This document shows, piece after piece, positions 39,211 to 49,485 of a stretch of DNA of 64,000 nt. Position numbers and translations under genes: made by a program. Origin of the DNA: Aplectana chamaeleonis (taxonomy: Eukaryota > Nematoda > Chromadorea > Rhabditida > Cosmocercidae); the NCBI GenBank assembly GCA_029168955.1, contig JAPDOI010000192.1, forward strand, positions 1,204,001-1,268,000, read 5' to 3'. Within the stretch, counting starts at the first letter, position 1. Each line of letters starts with the position of its first letter. A model generated the notes under the pieces. That model saw nothing but the letters and a program-made list of their open reading frames with translations, searched no databases and was not told the DNA's origin.

Positions 39211-40605
39211 ATGCAGGCGAACGGAGATCACGGTGATCACGTTGACAAAGTGAGTGAACTTTCCTTAGATGTGCTGAGTGAAAAAATGGAAGAGATAAAG
39301 GATGGTTTGACAACTATCCCCAGAAAATTGAAGGAGTTGCTAGACAACTGCAGAACATCTGATGAGTTTCGGAAAACTCTAGAAGCATATATTGGCAATT
39401 AATTCGATGAGATCTGCAAGCAATTACTGAGCCTGAGGGCAAGAACCTTGTCATACAAAAGCCTTGGCGCGGATGTTTTTGAAACTTTGCATCAAAAAGG
39501 TATTGAAACTGCAAAAGATTTCTTTGATTTCATGGCTGTCACCGAAAGAGATGGAGAAATTGTTGACGAAATGTGCCAAATGTTAAATGTCGACGCATTT
39601 CAGGTGAAAAGCAAGATGGAGAAAGTGCTGAAAGAGGCAGAAGTAGCCAATCGCACCGAAGTCGTGAATGCAAAAATGGAAGTCGACGGCACGCAGGGTA
39701 AAAATCATAGCTCTAACAGAGGTTACGGTAATGAGCGGTCAGAATACCACAATGCATTTCAGATGCAGGGTTCTCCAAGGCAGTGGAGCAATCAAGGATT
39801 AGAGATTGGTCGACAGTCCGCGCCGAACTTGAGGCCATTGGCAACGGAAGCAAGGGAACAAAATGTCGAACAGCACCAAAGAGGTACGAATAATGAGCTC
39901 GTCGCCATCTTGCAATCCTTGACGTGTACAGACCCAGGTGTTTACAAAGGCTCAGAAAACGAGAGTATTAAAGAATTCGTAAGAAGGTTCAGGCGCAAAT
40001 ACGAAAATGTAGTGACCAACGATTCAACCCTGATCGAAATTCTGGGAGATGATCACTTGAGAGGGCGAGCAAAATGCATATTTTTGAATATCCCAAACGA
40101 GATTCGAGCGCAAGGGTTTGACGCGGTGATAGGCGAACTGAGTGTGATGTTAGCGTGCGATTCGACCGCAGCGAGAATCCGAGCCCTGACAGCCTTAAGA
40201 AATTTGAAGATCAAAAACGTCCAAGAAGTAGCCGAGTTTTGTGTCACTCTAGAGAAGGTCGGAAGAAGAGCAAATCCAGAATGTGCGATAGAGGAAAGAT
40301 CAATGGAATACGCTCAAATCTTGCTACAGAATCTCGCGAACTGGCCGGAATATATTCAACTGATAGGAATTTTGAATAGAGTCGAATCAGCGCAAGCCTA
40401 TAACGAGATAAAACATTTGGCCATCAGTATAGAGCAGTCTAAAAAGATGTGCGATGTGGGGAAATATGGACTAGTTAGAAGACCCCATGCTTGGAAGGAA
40501 AGAGTGAAGGATTATTCCAACCGCGGAATGACACAGGAAGCCGGCCGTCCACGTCAGAGTAGACCATGGGCGACCACACAAGAAAGCAGACATGATACTG
40601 CGTGA
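39211..40605 (+). pseudogene. gag: Gypsy gag (nonsense-bearing)
   Basis: Gag-like frame starting at ATG 39,211 about 210 bp after the putative LTR. An in-frame TAA at 39,400-39,402 cuts it after 63 codons, but the same frame then runs to TGA at 40,603-40,605. The middle contains a typical Ty3/Gypsy Gag capsid region (ESIKEFVRRFRRKYE, then long helical segments to about codon 410). Past the TGA the frame continues to a CCHC zinc knuckle (CYNC-x4-H-x4-C near 40,660-40,704), itself broken by TAA at 40,699-40,701. The same frame leads on into the protease, so Gag and Pol were probably one continuous frame. The last third lies in the tandem duplication starting at 40,273. Decayed and not expected to be functional. 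Confidence 0.85.
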
Positions 40606-41540
40606 GCGAATGGTAGATCTAACCCTCAAGCGGAACCAATATCTGATGCGAACGCGAGGAAATGCTACAATTGCTCAAGATATGTGCACATGGCAAGATA
40701 ATGCACTGTTCGAAGACAAGATAATTCTCCAGTGTGGGCAAACAGAGAGAATAGACAAAGGAATAGTGTATCGTCGATGATCGACAAGGTGAGAAACATG
40801 GTTCTACGAGGATTTTCTAGTCAAAATGAGCTCATTGGAAAACGAACTATCGTGAGAGCGCAGCTGCTAGATATGACGACTCCAGCACTGCTAGACACTC
40901 GCTCAATGATAAGCATCGTACCAATCAAAATACTGGAGAAGGCACGAAATCGTGGATTCGACGTCGATCAACTGCGAGTGTTGCAGACCAAGAACTCACA
41001 GATTTACGATGCGTCGAACAATATCATGAAGTTGGTGGGAGCAGTGCGCATAAATGTGAAATTGGAAAATGGTGAAGCAAATGATAATGCCTTCTATGTA
41101 TCACGTGATGAGGAAGAAGAAAGTCTTCTTGGCACGAATGCTCTGGAAACTCTGGGCGTGAAGGCAAAGCTTGAGAGAGAAACACCAATGAGGGAGTCTG
41201 CTACATCGGACTGTATGAAGATTGAGCAAGGTAGTAAGGTTGTGATTGCCACGCGCACGGTAATTCCACCATGCGAAACGTCGCTAGTAAGAGTCAAATG
41301 TGATACGGTAGAGCAAAACGCAGAGAGTTTTGTGGCCCTCAAGAGACGGTGTTACTAGTGGCGTATTCAAGATAACACAAGGTGAAGCACAAATTCCGGT
41401 TAGTAATCGGAAACCAGAACCGATGGTTTTAGGAGTCAACGATGAGGTTGGGACATGGGGCACGGACAAATGGCATGAGACATGGGAGGACGTGAACCCA
41501 CTCATGTTAGATAGCGACGAGGTTGTTGTGTGTGGAGAGG
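40273..41540 (+). repeat. Tandem duplication inside the Gypsy element, copy 1
   Basis: A 1,268-bp segment from late gag through the protease is followed directly by a 1,270-bp copy (41,541-42,810). The copies are near identical; the 2-bp length difference is GA missing near 41,325 in copy 1. The breakpoint GGAGAGG/AATCCAG has a 2-bp AA microhomology. Since 1,268 is not a multiple of 3, the duplication alone breaks the reading frame. Confidence 0.92.
40606..41358 (+). pseudogene. Gypsy protease, duplicated copy 1 (frameshifted)
   Basis: Downstream of the zinc knuckle the frame encodes a retropepsin-like domain: LLDTRSMISIVP, then LLGTNALETLG about 90 residues later. The catalytic D-T-G has become D-T-R (codon CGC). 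The frame is lost at about 41,325 where two bases (GA) are missing relative to copy 2, and it terminates at 41,358. The segment after it (41,359-41,540) is the homologous, shifted continuation before the second copy begins. Confidence 0.8.
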
Positions 41541-42810
41541 AATCCAGAATGTGCGATAGAGGAAAGATCAATGGAATACGCTCAAATCTTGCTACAGAAT
41601 CTCGCGGACTGGCCGGAATATATTCAACTGATAGGAATTTTGAATAGAGTCGAATCGGCGCAAGCCTATAACGAGATAAAACATTTGGCCATCAGTATAG
41701 AGCAGTCTAAAAAGATGTACGATGTGGGGAAATAAGGACTAGTTCGAAGACCCCATGCTTGGAAGGAAAGAGTGAAGGATTATTCCAACCGCGGAATGAC
41801 ACAGGAAGCCGGCCGTCCACGTCAGAGTAGACCATGGGCGACCACACAAGAAAGCAGACATGATACTGCGCGAGCGAATGGTAGATCTAACCCTCAAGCG
41901 GAACCAATATCTGATGCGAACGCGAGGAAATGCTACAATTGCTCAAGATATGTGCACATGGCAAGATAATGCTTTGTTCGAAGACAAGATAATTCTCCAG
42001 TGTGGGCAAACAGAGAGAATAGACAAAGGAATAGTAAATCGTCGATGATCGACAAGGTGAGAAACATGGTTCTACGAGGATTTTCTAGTCAGAATGAGCT
42101 CATTGGAAAACGAACTATCGTGAGAGCGCAGCTGCTAGATATGACGACTCCAGCACTGCTAGACACTCGCTCAGTGATAAGCACCGTACCAATCAAAATA
42201 CTGGAGAAGGCACGAAATCGCGGATTCGACGTCGATCAACTGCGAGTGTTGCAGACCAAGAACTCAGAGATTTACGATGCGTCGAAAAATATCATGAAGT
42301 TCGTGGGAGCAGTGCGCATAAATGTGAAATTGGAAAATGGTGAAGCAAATGATATTGCCTTCTATGTATCAAGCGATGAGGAAGAAGAAATTCTTCTTGG
42401 CACGAATGCTCTGGAAACTCTGGGCGCGAAGGTAAAGCTTGAGAGAGAAACACCAATGAGGGAGTCTGCTACATCGGACTGTATGAAGATTGAGCAAGGT
42501 AGTAAGGTTGTGATAGCCACGCGCACGGTAATTCCACCATACGAAACGTCGCTAGTAAGAGTCAAATGTGATACGGTAGAGAAAAACGCAGAGAGAGTTT
42601 TGTGGCTCTCAAGAGACGGTGTTACTAGTGGCGTATTCAAGATAACACAAGGTGAAGCACAAATTCCGGTTAGTAATCGGAAACCAGAACCGATGGTTTT
42701 AGGAGTCAACGATGAGGTTGGGACATGGGGCACGGACAAATGGCATGAGACATGGGAGGACGTGAACCCACTCATGTTAGATAGCGACGAGGTGGTTGTG
42801 TGTGGAGAGG
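41541..42810 (+). repeat. Tandem duplication inside the Gypsy element, copy 2
   Basis: Second copy of the segment at 40,273-41,540. It lacks the TGA of copy 1 (CGA here, at 41,873) but has its own TAA at 41,733-41,735. Both copies share the TAA in the zinc knuckle and the DTR in the protease, so those two lesions predate the duplication. Confidence 0.92.
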
Positions 42811-43634
42811 AAAAAGTGAAATTACTGGAAGAACAGATAACAAATAACAGAGGAACAAAGTCCATCGAGCCAGATTTCCAGAATATTATTATCGAATTTA
42901 TGGACGTATTTGCAGTATCCGACAAAGAGCTGACTCAGACGGATCTGGTCGCTATGAGGATAGATACAGAAGAATGTGAACCAGTAAGACTGAAAACAAG
43001 ACCCGTACCTTTAGCGATCTGACGAAAACTCAAAGAGCTGCTTCAAGACTTGCAAGAAAGAGCAGTTATTGAAAAAAGTTCATCTGAATGGGCCTTTCCG
43101 ATCGTGTAGAAGGACGGCTCAATAAGACTCTGCGTAGATTATCGAGAGTTGAACTAGCGTATCAAACGGGACTCTTATACAATTCCTACCATGGATGCGA
43201 TTCTACAAAATATGGCTGGAAACAGAGTTTTTTCCACACTGGATTTGAGCAGCGGGTATTGGCAGATACCACTTGATGAAAAAACAAAAGATAAATCTGC
43301 TTTCACAACTTCGCATAGTCTATTCCAACTTCGCGTGACACCATTCGGATTGAGTACTAGCCCTGCGGTTTTCCAGCGTTTGATGGATACAGTTCTGTAC
43401 GACCTTCTTGGGAAGAACGTGTTCTGCTACATCGATGATATGATAATTTGCAGTAAAACAAGGGAGGAGCATCTGGAACTGCTGAAAGAGGTTTGCACGC
43501 GTATGCGGGAAGCGAGACTAAACTTCAAGGCAAACAAATGTGTGCTACTACAACCATCAGTCTCTTTTCTGGGTCACATTGTGGACCAAGAGAACAAAGA
43601 GTACACACCGATCCAGCCAAGGTATAGGCGATAA
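41970..43634 (+). pseudogene. pol: Gypsy pol: protease copy 2 and reverse transcriptase
   Basis: One frame, entered after the zinc-knuckle TAA (41,967-41,969), runs through a second protease (LLDTRSVISTVP, catalytic Gly replaced by Arg) and an RT. RT signs: the SSSEWAFPIV region, FSTLDLSSGYWQIPLD with the first catalytic Asp, TPFGLSTSPAVFQRL, and YIDD with the metal-binding Asp pair (43,431-43,442). The frame is closed by TGA 43,020-43,022, TAG 43,107-43,109 and TAG 43,155-43,157, all single-codon lesions, and a frameshift at about 43,600 ends it. Family assignment to Ty3/Gypsy is firm; activity is not possible as it stands. Confidence 0.88.
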
Positions 43635-44059
43635 ACAACTTCCCGACACCGAGAAACGAAAAGGAGCTGAAGCGATTCCTAGGGATGGCGTCCTTCTACA
43701 GGAAGTTCTGCCTTGGGTTCTCGAATCACGCTGGGTGTTTATTCAGTTTGACATCATCTAAAACGAAGTGGACGTGGGGAAAGCCGCAAGATGAAGCATT
43801 TACCAAAGTGAAACAAATGGTAGCTACGGCTCCGGTCCTTACCCAACCCAACATTGAGAAAGCAAGAAGTGGAGAAAGACCTTTTCTAATTTACACTGAT
43901 GCTTCAACAACAGGATCAGGCGCGGTACTCTCGCAAGAATGCGACGACCAAGAAATTCACCCAGTATACTTCGCACCAAAAACTCTAACCGAGGCCGAGA
44001 AAAGGTATCATGTGACCGATCTGGAAGCTCTGGGAGTTCTCTTCGCCGTCCGCAAATTC
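43600..44059 (+). pseudogene. pol: Gypsy pol: RT thumb and RNase H N-terminal half
   Basis: After the frameshift near 43,600 the next frame (one TAG at about 43,625) carries the connection region (ELKRFLGMASFYRKF) and the RNase H start FLIYTDASTTGSGAVLSQ with its catalytic Asp, then LTEAEKRYHVTDLEALGVLFAVRKF. The codon for the last Phe (44,057-44,059) is directly followed by the terminal inverted repeat of the 7.25-kb insertion. The RNase H domain resumes in frame at 51,309. Confidence 0.88.
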
Positions 44060-44081
44060 CTCAGGCAAACTAGGGATCGGA

Positions 44082-45526
44082 GCGCCGTAGAATACGTCAG
44101 ATATGGATAGGGCTGGCGGACAGCCGGTGCACCTGCCGAAAGTGCCAGCGCTGGCTTTTGGCCGGCAGGCTGTGTGAGCGCTGGCTTTCCGCATATTGCA
44201 ATATTGCACGTCCAAACGCCTGTGATCACGCTATCGATCCTAATGGATGTGTTAGCACATAGTTCGATGACGCCCTCGATGACATCTCGTCTCCCATATT
44301 CGTCCTGCTGCAGCCGCCGTCTCAAACATCGTCATTTTGAGCCATTTTTGCTGATTAAAGTCTTGGTATGTTTGACATAAAACACAGCAGATTCGAAGCA
44401 AAGCCTTGGCATCGATGCATTTTCTCCTGTTCGAGGCAGTGAGATCTCAACAGATTTCCAGAGAATGCCTTGATTCTGCCGCGAATATGCCGGGAATCTG
44501 TCTCCACGGCTCAGATCCGGCACCGACGCGGCAGCATGCCGACAGGTTCTCGGTAGAATTCAGTCAAATCATTCCAGCGCCTTTTCCTGTTTTTAATAAA
44601 AAATTTACGCAAATTCATAGAGGCATGAAATTAGAGTACATTTCAAAGCTACCCTGGAACCATGGATGAGCGAAAACACGCGACTTCTGTTTCCGTTTTG
44701 CGGTCATTTGTGCGTATCCGTTTTCCGCCTCTTCGTTGACCAAGTGCAAGGATTGTCATTTATTCATACTTTTTTTCCGTTTTTCGCCTTCCAAAGCATT
44801 TTCGTCTATTCGTTTTCCGGGTATTTAAATTTCTCTTCGAATTTCGTTTTCGATTTCCGTGTAAAAATCAATGTCCGCTTATCCCTGATCGAATATTTCA
44901 AACTCAAAGGCATCGTTCGCGCTGGAAATCAATTTTCATTTTTCCGGCTCAATTTCATGATTGAGCCCGGTAGACTACACTGGTAAACTTTGGCGCGTCA
45001 AAAACGTTGGGCACTGAGTTTGGAAGGCGTCAAAGATGAAGATCCGCCACCAATTCTCACCAGTCATCTAGCACTTTTTCCTAGAATGTTGGTGCGATCG
45101 TAAGACAACATGAAAAATAGTTACGGCACGAAGTCCACATGCAGAAAAACTCCGAAAATGACAGTAGCAAGGCCTCCAGAAGCGGAAAAACTTCATAAAG
45201 GTTTTTGGCGCGAAATTCAAATTCGTATTTACAATGTGTTCCGATTGACTTTTCTTTACAAATGAAGGTTTTTCATGGGCCCCTTCGACATTTTCGTTCA
45301 CTAGATAGGCCCAGCTACACAAAAACATGAAAAAATAATATACTGTTTTCTGCGCTTACGATGCCTTTAACCAAAGTTTTCCAAACCCCGAAATGAGCGG
45401 TCATTTGCCCTTGATCAACTATCCACCCCACGATGTGAATTAGTTCCGGAAACCCTGTTATTGCCGCCCTTTTCACCGAGTTTCGAGTTAGGCGTCAAAT
45501 ATGGTTTGGCCTGTATGTAGCCAACA
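44082..45526. other. Left interior of the insertion, no gene
   Basis: There is a short hairpin at about 44,129-44,173 (CCTGCCGAAAGTGCCAGC facing GCTGGCTTTTGGCCGGCAGG) and repeated TCCGTTTTCCG-type words around 44,690-44,960. No frame here resembles a transposase. Confidence 0.5.
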
Positions 45527-45534
45527 ACTACAAT

Positions 45535-45914
45535 CAGGGTTGAGCAGGCCGTTGTGGCGATTTTTGTCGTGGCTACGACCCCACCCATTTCTTTTTACCA
45601 AAAAATCCCAAAATTTTACGACCCTCTTGGTCCAAAAATTTTTAAAGCTTTATTTAGTGTCTAATTGTCTATTTTCTCAAAAGTATAAGTTTTCTAAACA
45701 GCTTCTCTGCATATAATCTGCTTTTATATTGTTGAAAATGCATACACCTCGCACGCGACTGACTATTCCTACCTCATTTTACCTTACCATGTGGTTTTGA
45801 GAAATCCTATTTTTTCCAAAAATTTCACGACCCCTCCCCAAATTTTCATTTTTCCCGCAATTTCCAAAAAAATACGACCCCCGTTGTGACCAGTCACAAC
45901 GCTGCTCAACCCTG
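45535..45914. mobile_element. hAT-type MITE, 8-bp TSD ACTACAAT
   Basis: A 380-bp element with inverted ends CAGGGTTGAGCAG / CTGCTCAACCCTG and a perfect 8-bp direct duplication ACTACAAT at 45,527-45,534 and 45,915-45,922. Subterminal ACGACCC(C/T) words recur on one strand. CAG ends and an 8-bp TSD are the hAT signature. Non-coding. Confidence 0.9.
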
Positions 45915-46138
45915 ACTACAATGCTAACTAAACGACGCCTATGTCACGGTAGATTATGATTTCAGGACTTATTTCCTTATTCATTGAATTCTTTCATGCA
46001 GTACTCTTACCCCCTTTCATACTTCGAAAACTGTGAAAAAAATCGCAGATCTGCAATGGTTAAGCATACCAAAGTATCGCGAATTTTATCGCTGGCGAAA
46101 AAAAAACGCGTATTCAAGCTGCGATTTTTGATGCGGAT

Positions 46139-48532
46139 CAGGGCTGTGCGTAACTGAATTTTGCAATTTCGTAAATCGTAAATCGTAATTTTTTAAATTC
46201 CTCGTAATTCGTAAATCGTAATTCGTAACTGATGATGAGTAATAAGCCCACACAGCCAAAACTCATTCGATGTAGAAACACCTCAGCACTTCACTGATCC
46301 AGTGTTTCCATATCAAAGGAGGTTCGATGTTGGGTTTCAAAATAACGCTGTTTTGCACAGTACTTGAAGAATTTCTCAGCGTACATACGTGTGACAGAAA
46401 CTACTTAACCAGAAAAAATGAAGCCAACTTTGCCCTATATCTGAATCCGAAATTAAAAATAGTCATCACTCAATGGCAGTCAGGGAGGGAAACACTGAGA
46501 TGAAAAAAAAATGCGGTACGAGGGTTCCAGGGTATATCTGTCAAGGAAAGGCTACTTGTATAAGGTGGCCCCTTCAGAAGAAACATTCATTTGCAAAACC
46601 ACTTTTCGATGCAGAAATCGAGTCTGCCCTCTATAATTGTTAGGCGGTATCCTGAACGGCGTTATAAGCGTTCCTCTCCATAGTCATAGGGTTTCTTGAA
46701 TGGAGACAGCCGTACGAAGGTAAAGGTTGTTCAAGAATTCGAAATGCAAAAAGGTGTAGGCTCCCTCCAAATCTCTGATTTGAAAAAGGAATAATTTCTA
46801 AGCTTTATTTTCTTTTGCACTTGGAAATTTCTTGAATTCTCGATTTAGAAACATTCAGTACCTTTTTTGAAAAGGTTTATAACGTCGGCATGAATCCTAA
46901 TGAGGCTTCGCGTTCACTATTGAAGGTTGGTGCAAACTCGTTGCCATGTGCTATTAGGTGCAACGACTTTGCTCCAACCTCAATGGGGAACGCAAAGTCT
47001 CATTAGGATCCATGCCGGTTTTACATACCTAGGTGACTTCGCAGCCATATTTTTGTTCAAATGTTCGGAAGCGTATTTTAGCATTACCACTTTCCCCCAA
47101 CCCTAAATTGCCTTAATTGCCTTTGAACATAGACCTCGATCAAACGTTATTTCGGGAAGCCCAAAACTCTGCGTCGAAAAGTGTTTTTAGGCCAGAAAGA
47201 TCCCTCAGCAGATTTCACTTCATGAAATACAAGTTTTTGTTGGTGACTTTTAACCAGCTGGAGATGGATGCGTGAAGAAGGTTGTTTTCGAGATCACCTT
47301 GGACTTCTGTAACAAAGTGCATATTGTCTTTCAATCTGTTTGCTCCATTAACCAACCAGATCTTCAGAATCCAGCCCCATATTCAATGTCCCTATCGATG
47401 TGGAATTCCTGTCCGCAGTTGCAGACAGCCGCTTCTGCAGACCGTAGCTGGGTGATGGTCATAATGTTTCCTCACAACAGAAGAGGCGGGAGGAAACAGG
47501 GGAGGAGCGAGGCGCGTAATTAGACGCTAGCCGTGTCTCATCCAATCACCCACCTCGCTCCTCCTCCGCTTCTCACGCCTCTTTTGGGGTGCGCCCAAAG
47601 AGGCACTCTCGAATGGGAGGGGCCTGAGAGCTTAGGGCGCTCGCACCTTCTCGCGGACTAGCCCCTCTTACAATGCGATGCGTTCTTCTTGGATATTCGT
47701 GGAATTATTGACTACCTTTTCGTCTCTACTGCCGCCCAGATGATTACTATTTCTCGTATTCATTTCTCTTATACACGGGAAGGTGTCCACGAGAAGGTGC
47801 CCGCGCCATGCGCTCTAGCATCCCGCCCACTTTGGAGTGCCTACTTTCCATCCCCCATTCCATGGAGATAAATAACTGTTGAGCTTGGCTCCACCGAACT
47901 GGGCAGTTAACGGATCAAGGCAAGGTTGGAACCCTATTACAAGTTTAAGCCGGCTGGTGTGAGAAGGTTGTATTGGAATCTCGTGATCAACAATCATATT
48001 TCCCTCTGCTGGTGACTACGCCCGGCTGGAAATTTTGGGGAAAGGTTTCAAAATTGAATTCGGAAAGAATAACCAAATTTCAGGAATGCAAAGAAAGTGT
48101 TAAATTTACTGTGCTCTAGGCAGCAAGTTTCCATCCTCAGGCGGTTCTCCGCCCCGAGCCGCACCTATAGGAATTGGAACACCTCACACTCTGGCCTATT
48201 CTCGCAATTCCCGGGCCACTGCTTTTACTGTTCGGGCGAACTGGAGGAGCCCGGGCAACCGAAGCAGTGGCTCGGAAAGCAACAGCAGTTGACTTGACAG
48301 CAACAGAGTCGGAATCGCTGAATGGGAGAACGAGCCGAACTGTCAGGCGGCTCGGGGCCGCGAATGGCCTGATTTGTTCCCTCAATCGCATTTTCGCGAT
48401 TTCTTACGATTTGTTACGATTCGTTACGATTTTTGGCCGGAAATTCGTAAATCGTAAATCGTAAAAAAATTGAAAAAAAACACCCGTAATTCGCAAATCG
48501 TAATTCGTAATTCGTAATTACGCACAGCCCTG
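46139..48532. mobile_element. hAT-type non-autonomous element, 8-bp TSD ATGCGGAT
   Basis: A 2,394-bp element with ends CAGGGCTGTGCGTAA / TTACGCACAGCCCTG and perfect 8-bp duplications ATGCGGAT at 46,131-46,138 and 48,533-48,540. Dense subterminal CGTAAATCGTAA / TTACGATTCG motifs occupy about 100 bp inside each end (46,165-46,232 and 48,398-48,515), as expected of transposase-binding repeats. No transposase-like frame was found in the interior; open frames such as 47,272-47,523 have no recognisable domain. A nested palindrome sits at 46,886-47,017. Confidence 0.92.
46886..47017. repeat. Hairpin nested in the hAT element
   Basis: CGGCATGAATCCTAATGAGG ... AAGGTTGGTGCAAACTCGTTGC pairs with GCAACGACTTTGCTCCAACCTC ... 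CTCATTAGGATCCATGCCG around a 15-bp loop. Probably a small foldback insertion; no clean TSD. Confidence 0.75.
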
Positions 48533-48672
48533 ATGCGGATTGCAGCGATGAATGTCGCTCACAGTTGTTTTTTCGATATCCTCGAAATTTTTCCCGCGAC
48601 TTTTTTCGCAGCTTGAAGATTTGCGAGAAGAATGGTTGAGATGATTCTTGTCGCAATAGCGTCATCCTTAAA

Positions 48673-48764
48673 AGTGTGCAGGACTGCAGTGGGAGTGTGC
48701 AGGACATCAGTGGGAGTCTGCAGGACGTCATAGAAAGTGTGCAGGACTTCAGTGGGAGTGCGCA
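48673..48764 (-). repeat. Isolated patch of satellite A, inverted
   Basis: About 92 bp with 21-bp periodicity: AGTGTGCAGGACTGCAGTGG, GAGTGTGCAGGACATCAGTG, GAGTCTGCAGGACGTCATAG, AAGTGTGCAGGACTTCAGTG. This is the complement strand of satellite A monomers (GTCCTGCACACTCCTACTGA and GACGTCCTGCACAC types), differing at only a few bases per monomer. It is 27 kb from the main array and sits next to the foldback at 48,797-49,206. Confidence 0.85.
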
Positions 48765-48796
48765 GATGGGCAGAAACAGAAACCTGGCAACAACCT

Positions 48797-49206
48797 GCAA
48801 GCCTTTCTGTAGCGTGCTGTCTGGTGCTGCGCAGCGGCATCAAACTTCTGCACACTCTCCGAGCTGTCCTGTACGAGTATTGGGATATCAACATCATATT
48901 TTTGGATTCTCGGACCGGGCATTGCATTTGTCCATCTACACTGAGCACGGATATCACTCGTACTTTGCGATTCTCATTTCGCGTTGGCGCAAACTCGGTG
49001 CACGTATATTATAACACATCAGTGCGATCCGTGCCAGTATCAGTGCGATGCGTACAGACTGTAGATGGACAAATGCAATGTCCGGTCCAAGAATCTAGGA
49101 AAATGATATTCTGATCCCAATACTCGTTCAGGGCAGCTCGGAGAGTGTGCACAAGTCTGCTTCAGCTGCGATTTACTGGACAGCACGCAGCAGAAAGGCG
49201 TGCAGC
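48797..49206. mobile_element. Foldback between satellite A and B patches
   Basis: Arms 48,797-48,940 and 49,061-49,206 are diverged reverse complements: GCCTTTCTGTAGCGTGCTGTC against CAGCACGCAGCAGAAAGGC, CACACTCTCCGAGCTG against CAGCTCGGAGAGTGTG, GCATTTGTCCATCTAC against GTAGATGGACAAATGC. The loop is about 120 bp. It contains no gene. Confidence 0.8.
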
Positions 49207-49257
49207 TCGTTATTCAGGTTCCTGTTGCTGTACATCTGCAACGAATCATTGCAAAGT

Positions 49258-49377
49258 TAGTTGGGTCCCGCATCAAAATTGGGTCGCGTGCACTTTACCG
49301 GCGCTTGACGCACTCCAAGTTGGGTCCCACACACTTTTCCCGGAGCACTTTCAGTGGAGTTCCGCACACTTGGCTCT
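49258..49377 (+). repeat. Isolated patch of satellite B
   Basis: AGTTGGGTCCCGCATC, TTTACCGGCGCTTGACGCAC, TCCAAGTTGGGTCCCACACA, CTTTTCCCGGAGCACTTTCA: two to three diverged satellite B monomers immediately after the right arm of the foldback, 23 kb from the main B array. Confidence 0.8.
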
Positions 49378-49485
49378 CGGCAAAATGATAGATAGTAGGA
49401 TTGTTCTATGATTAAGCGCTTATCAAAGAATTCCTTGAGAATTGGAAGGAGTCATGAGTAGCCAGTCCATTGAAATTTTTGATAT

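Noticed and set aside
43685..44110. RNase H frame ending at 44,110
   Set aside because: The last 17 codons come from the inserted element's terminal repeat; the true Gypsy sequence ends at 44,059.
47272..47523. 83-codon frame as a hAT transposase remnant
   Set aside because: No transposase or dimerisation motif is visible; kept as non-coding interior.
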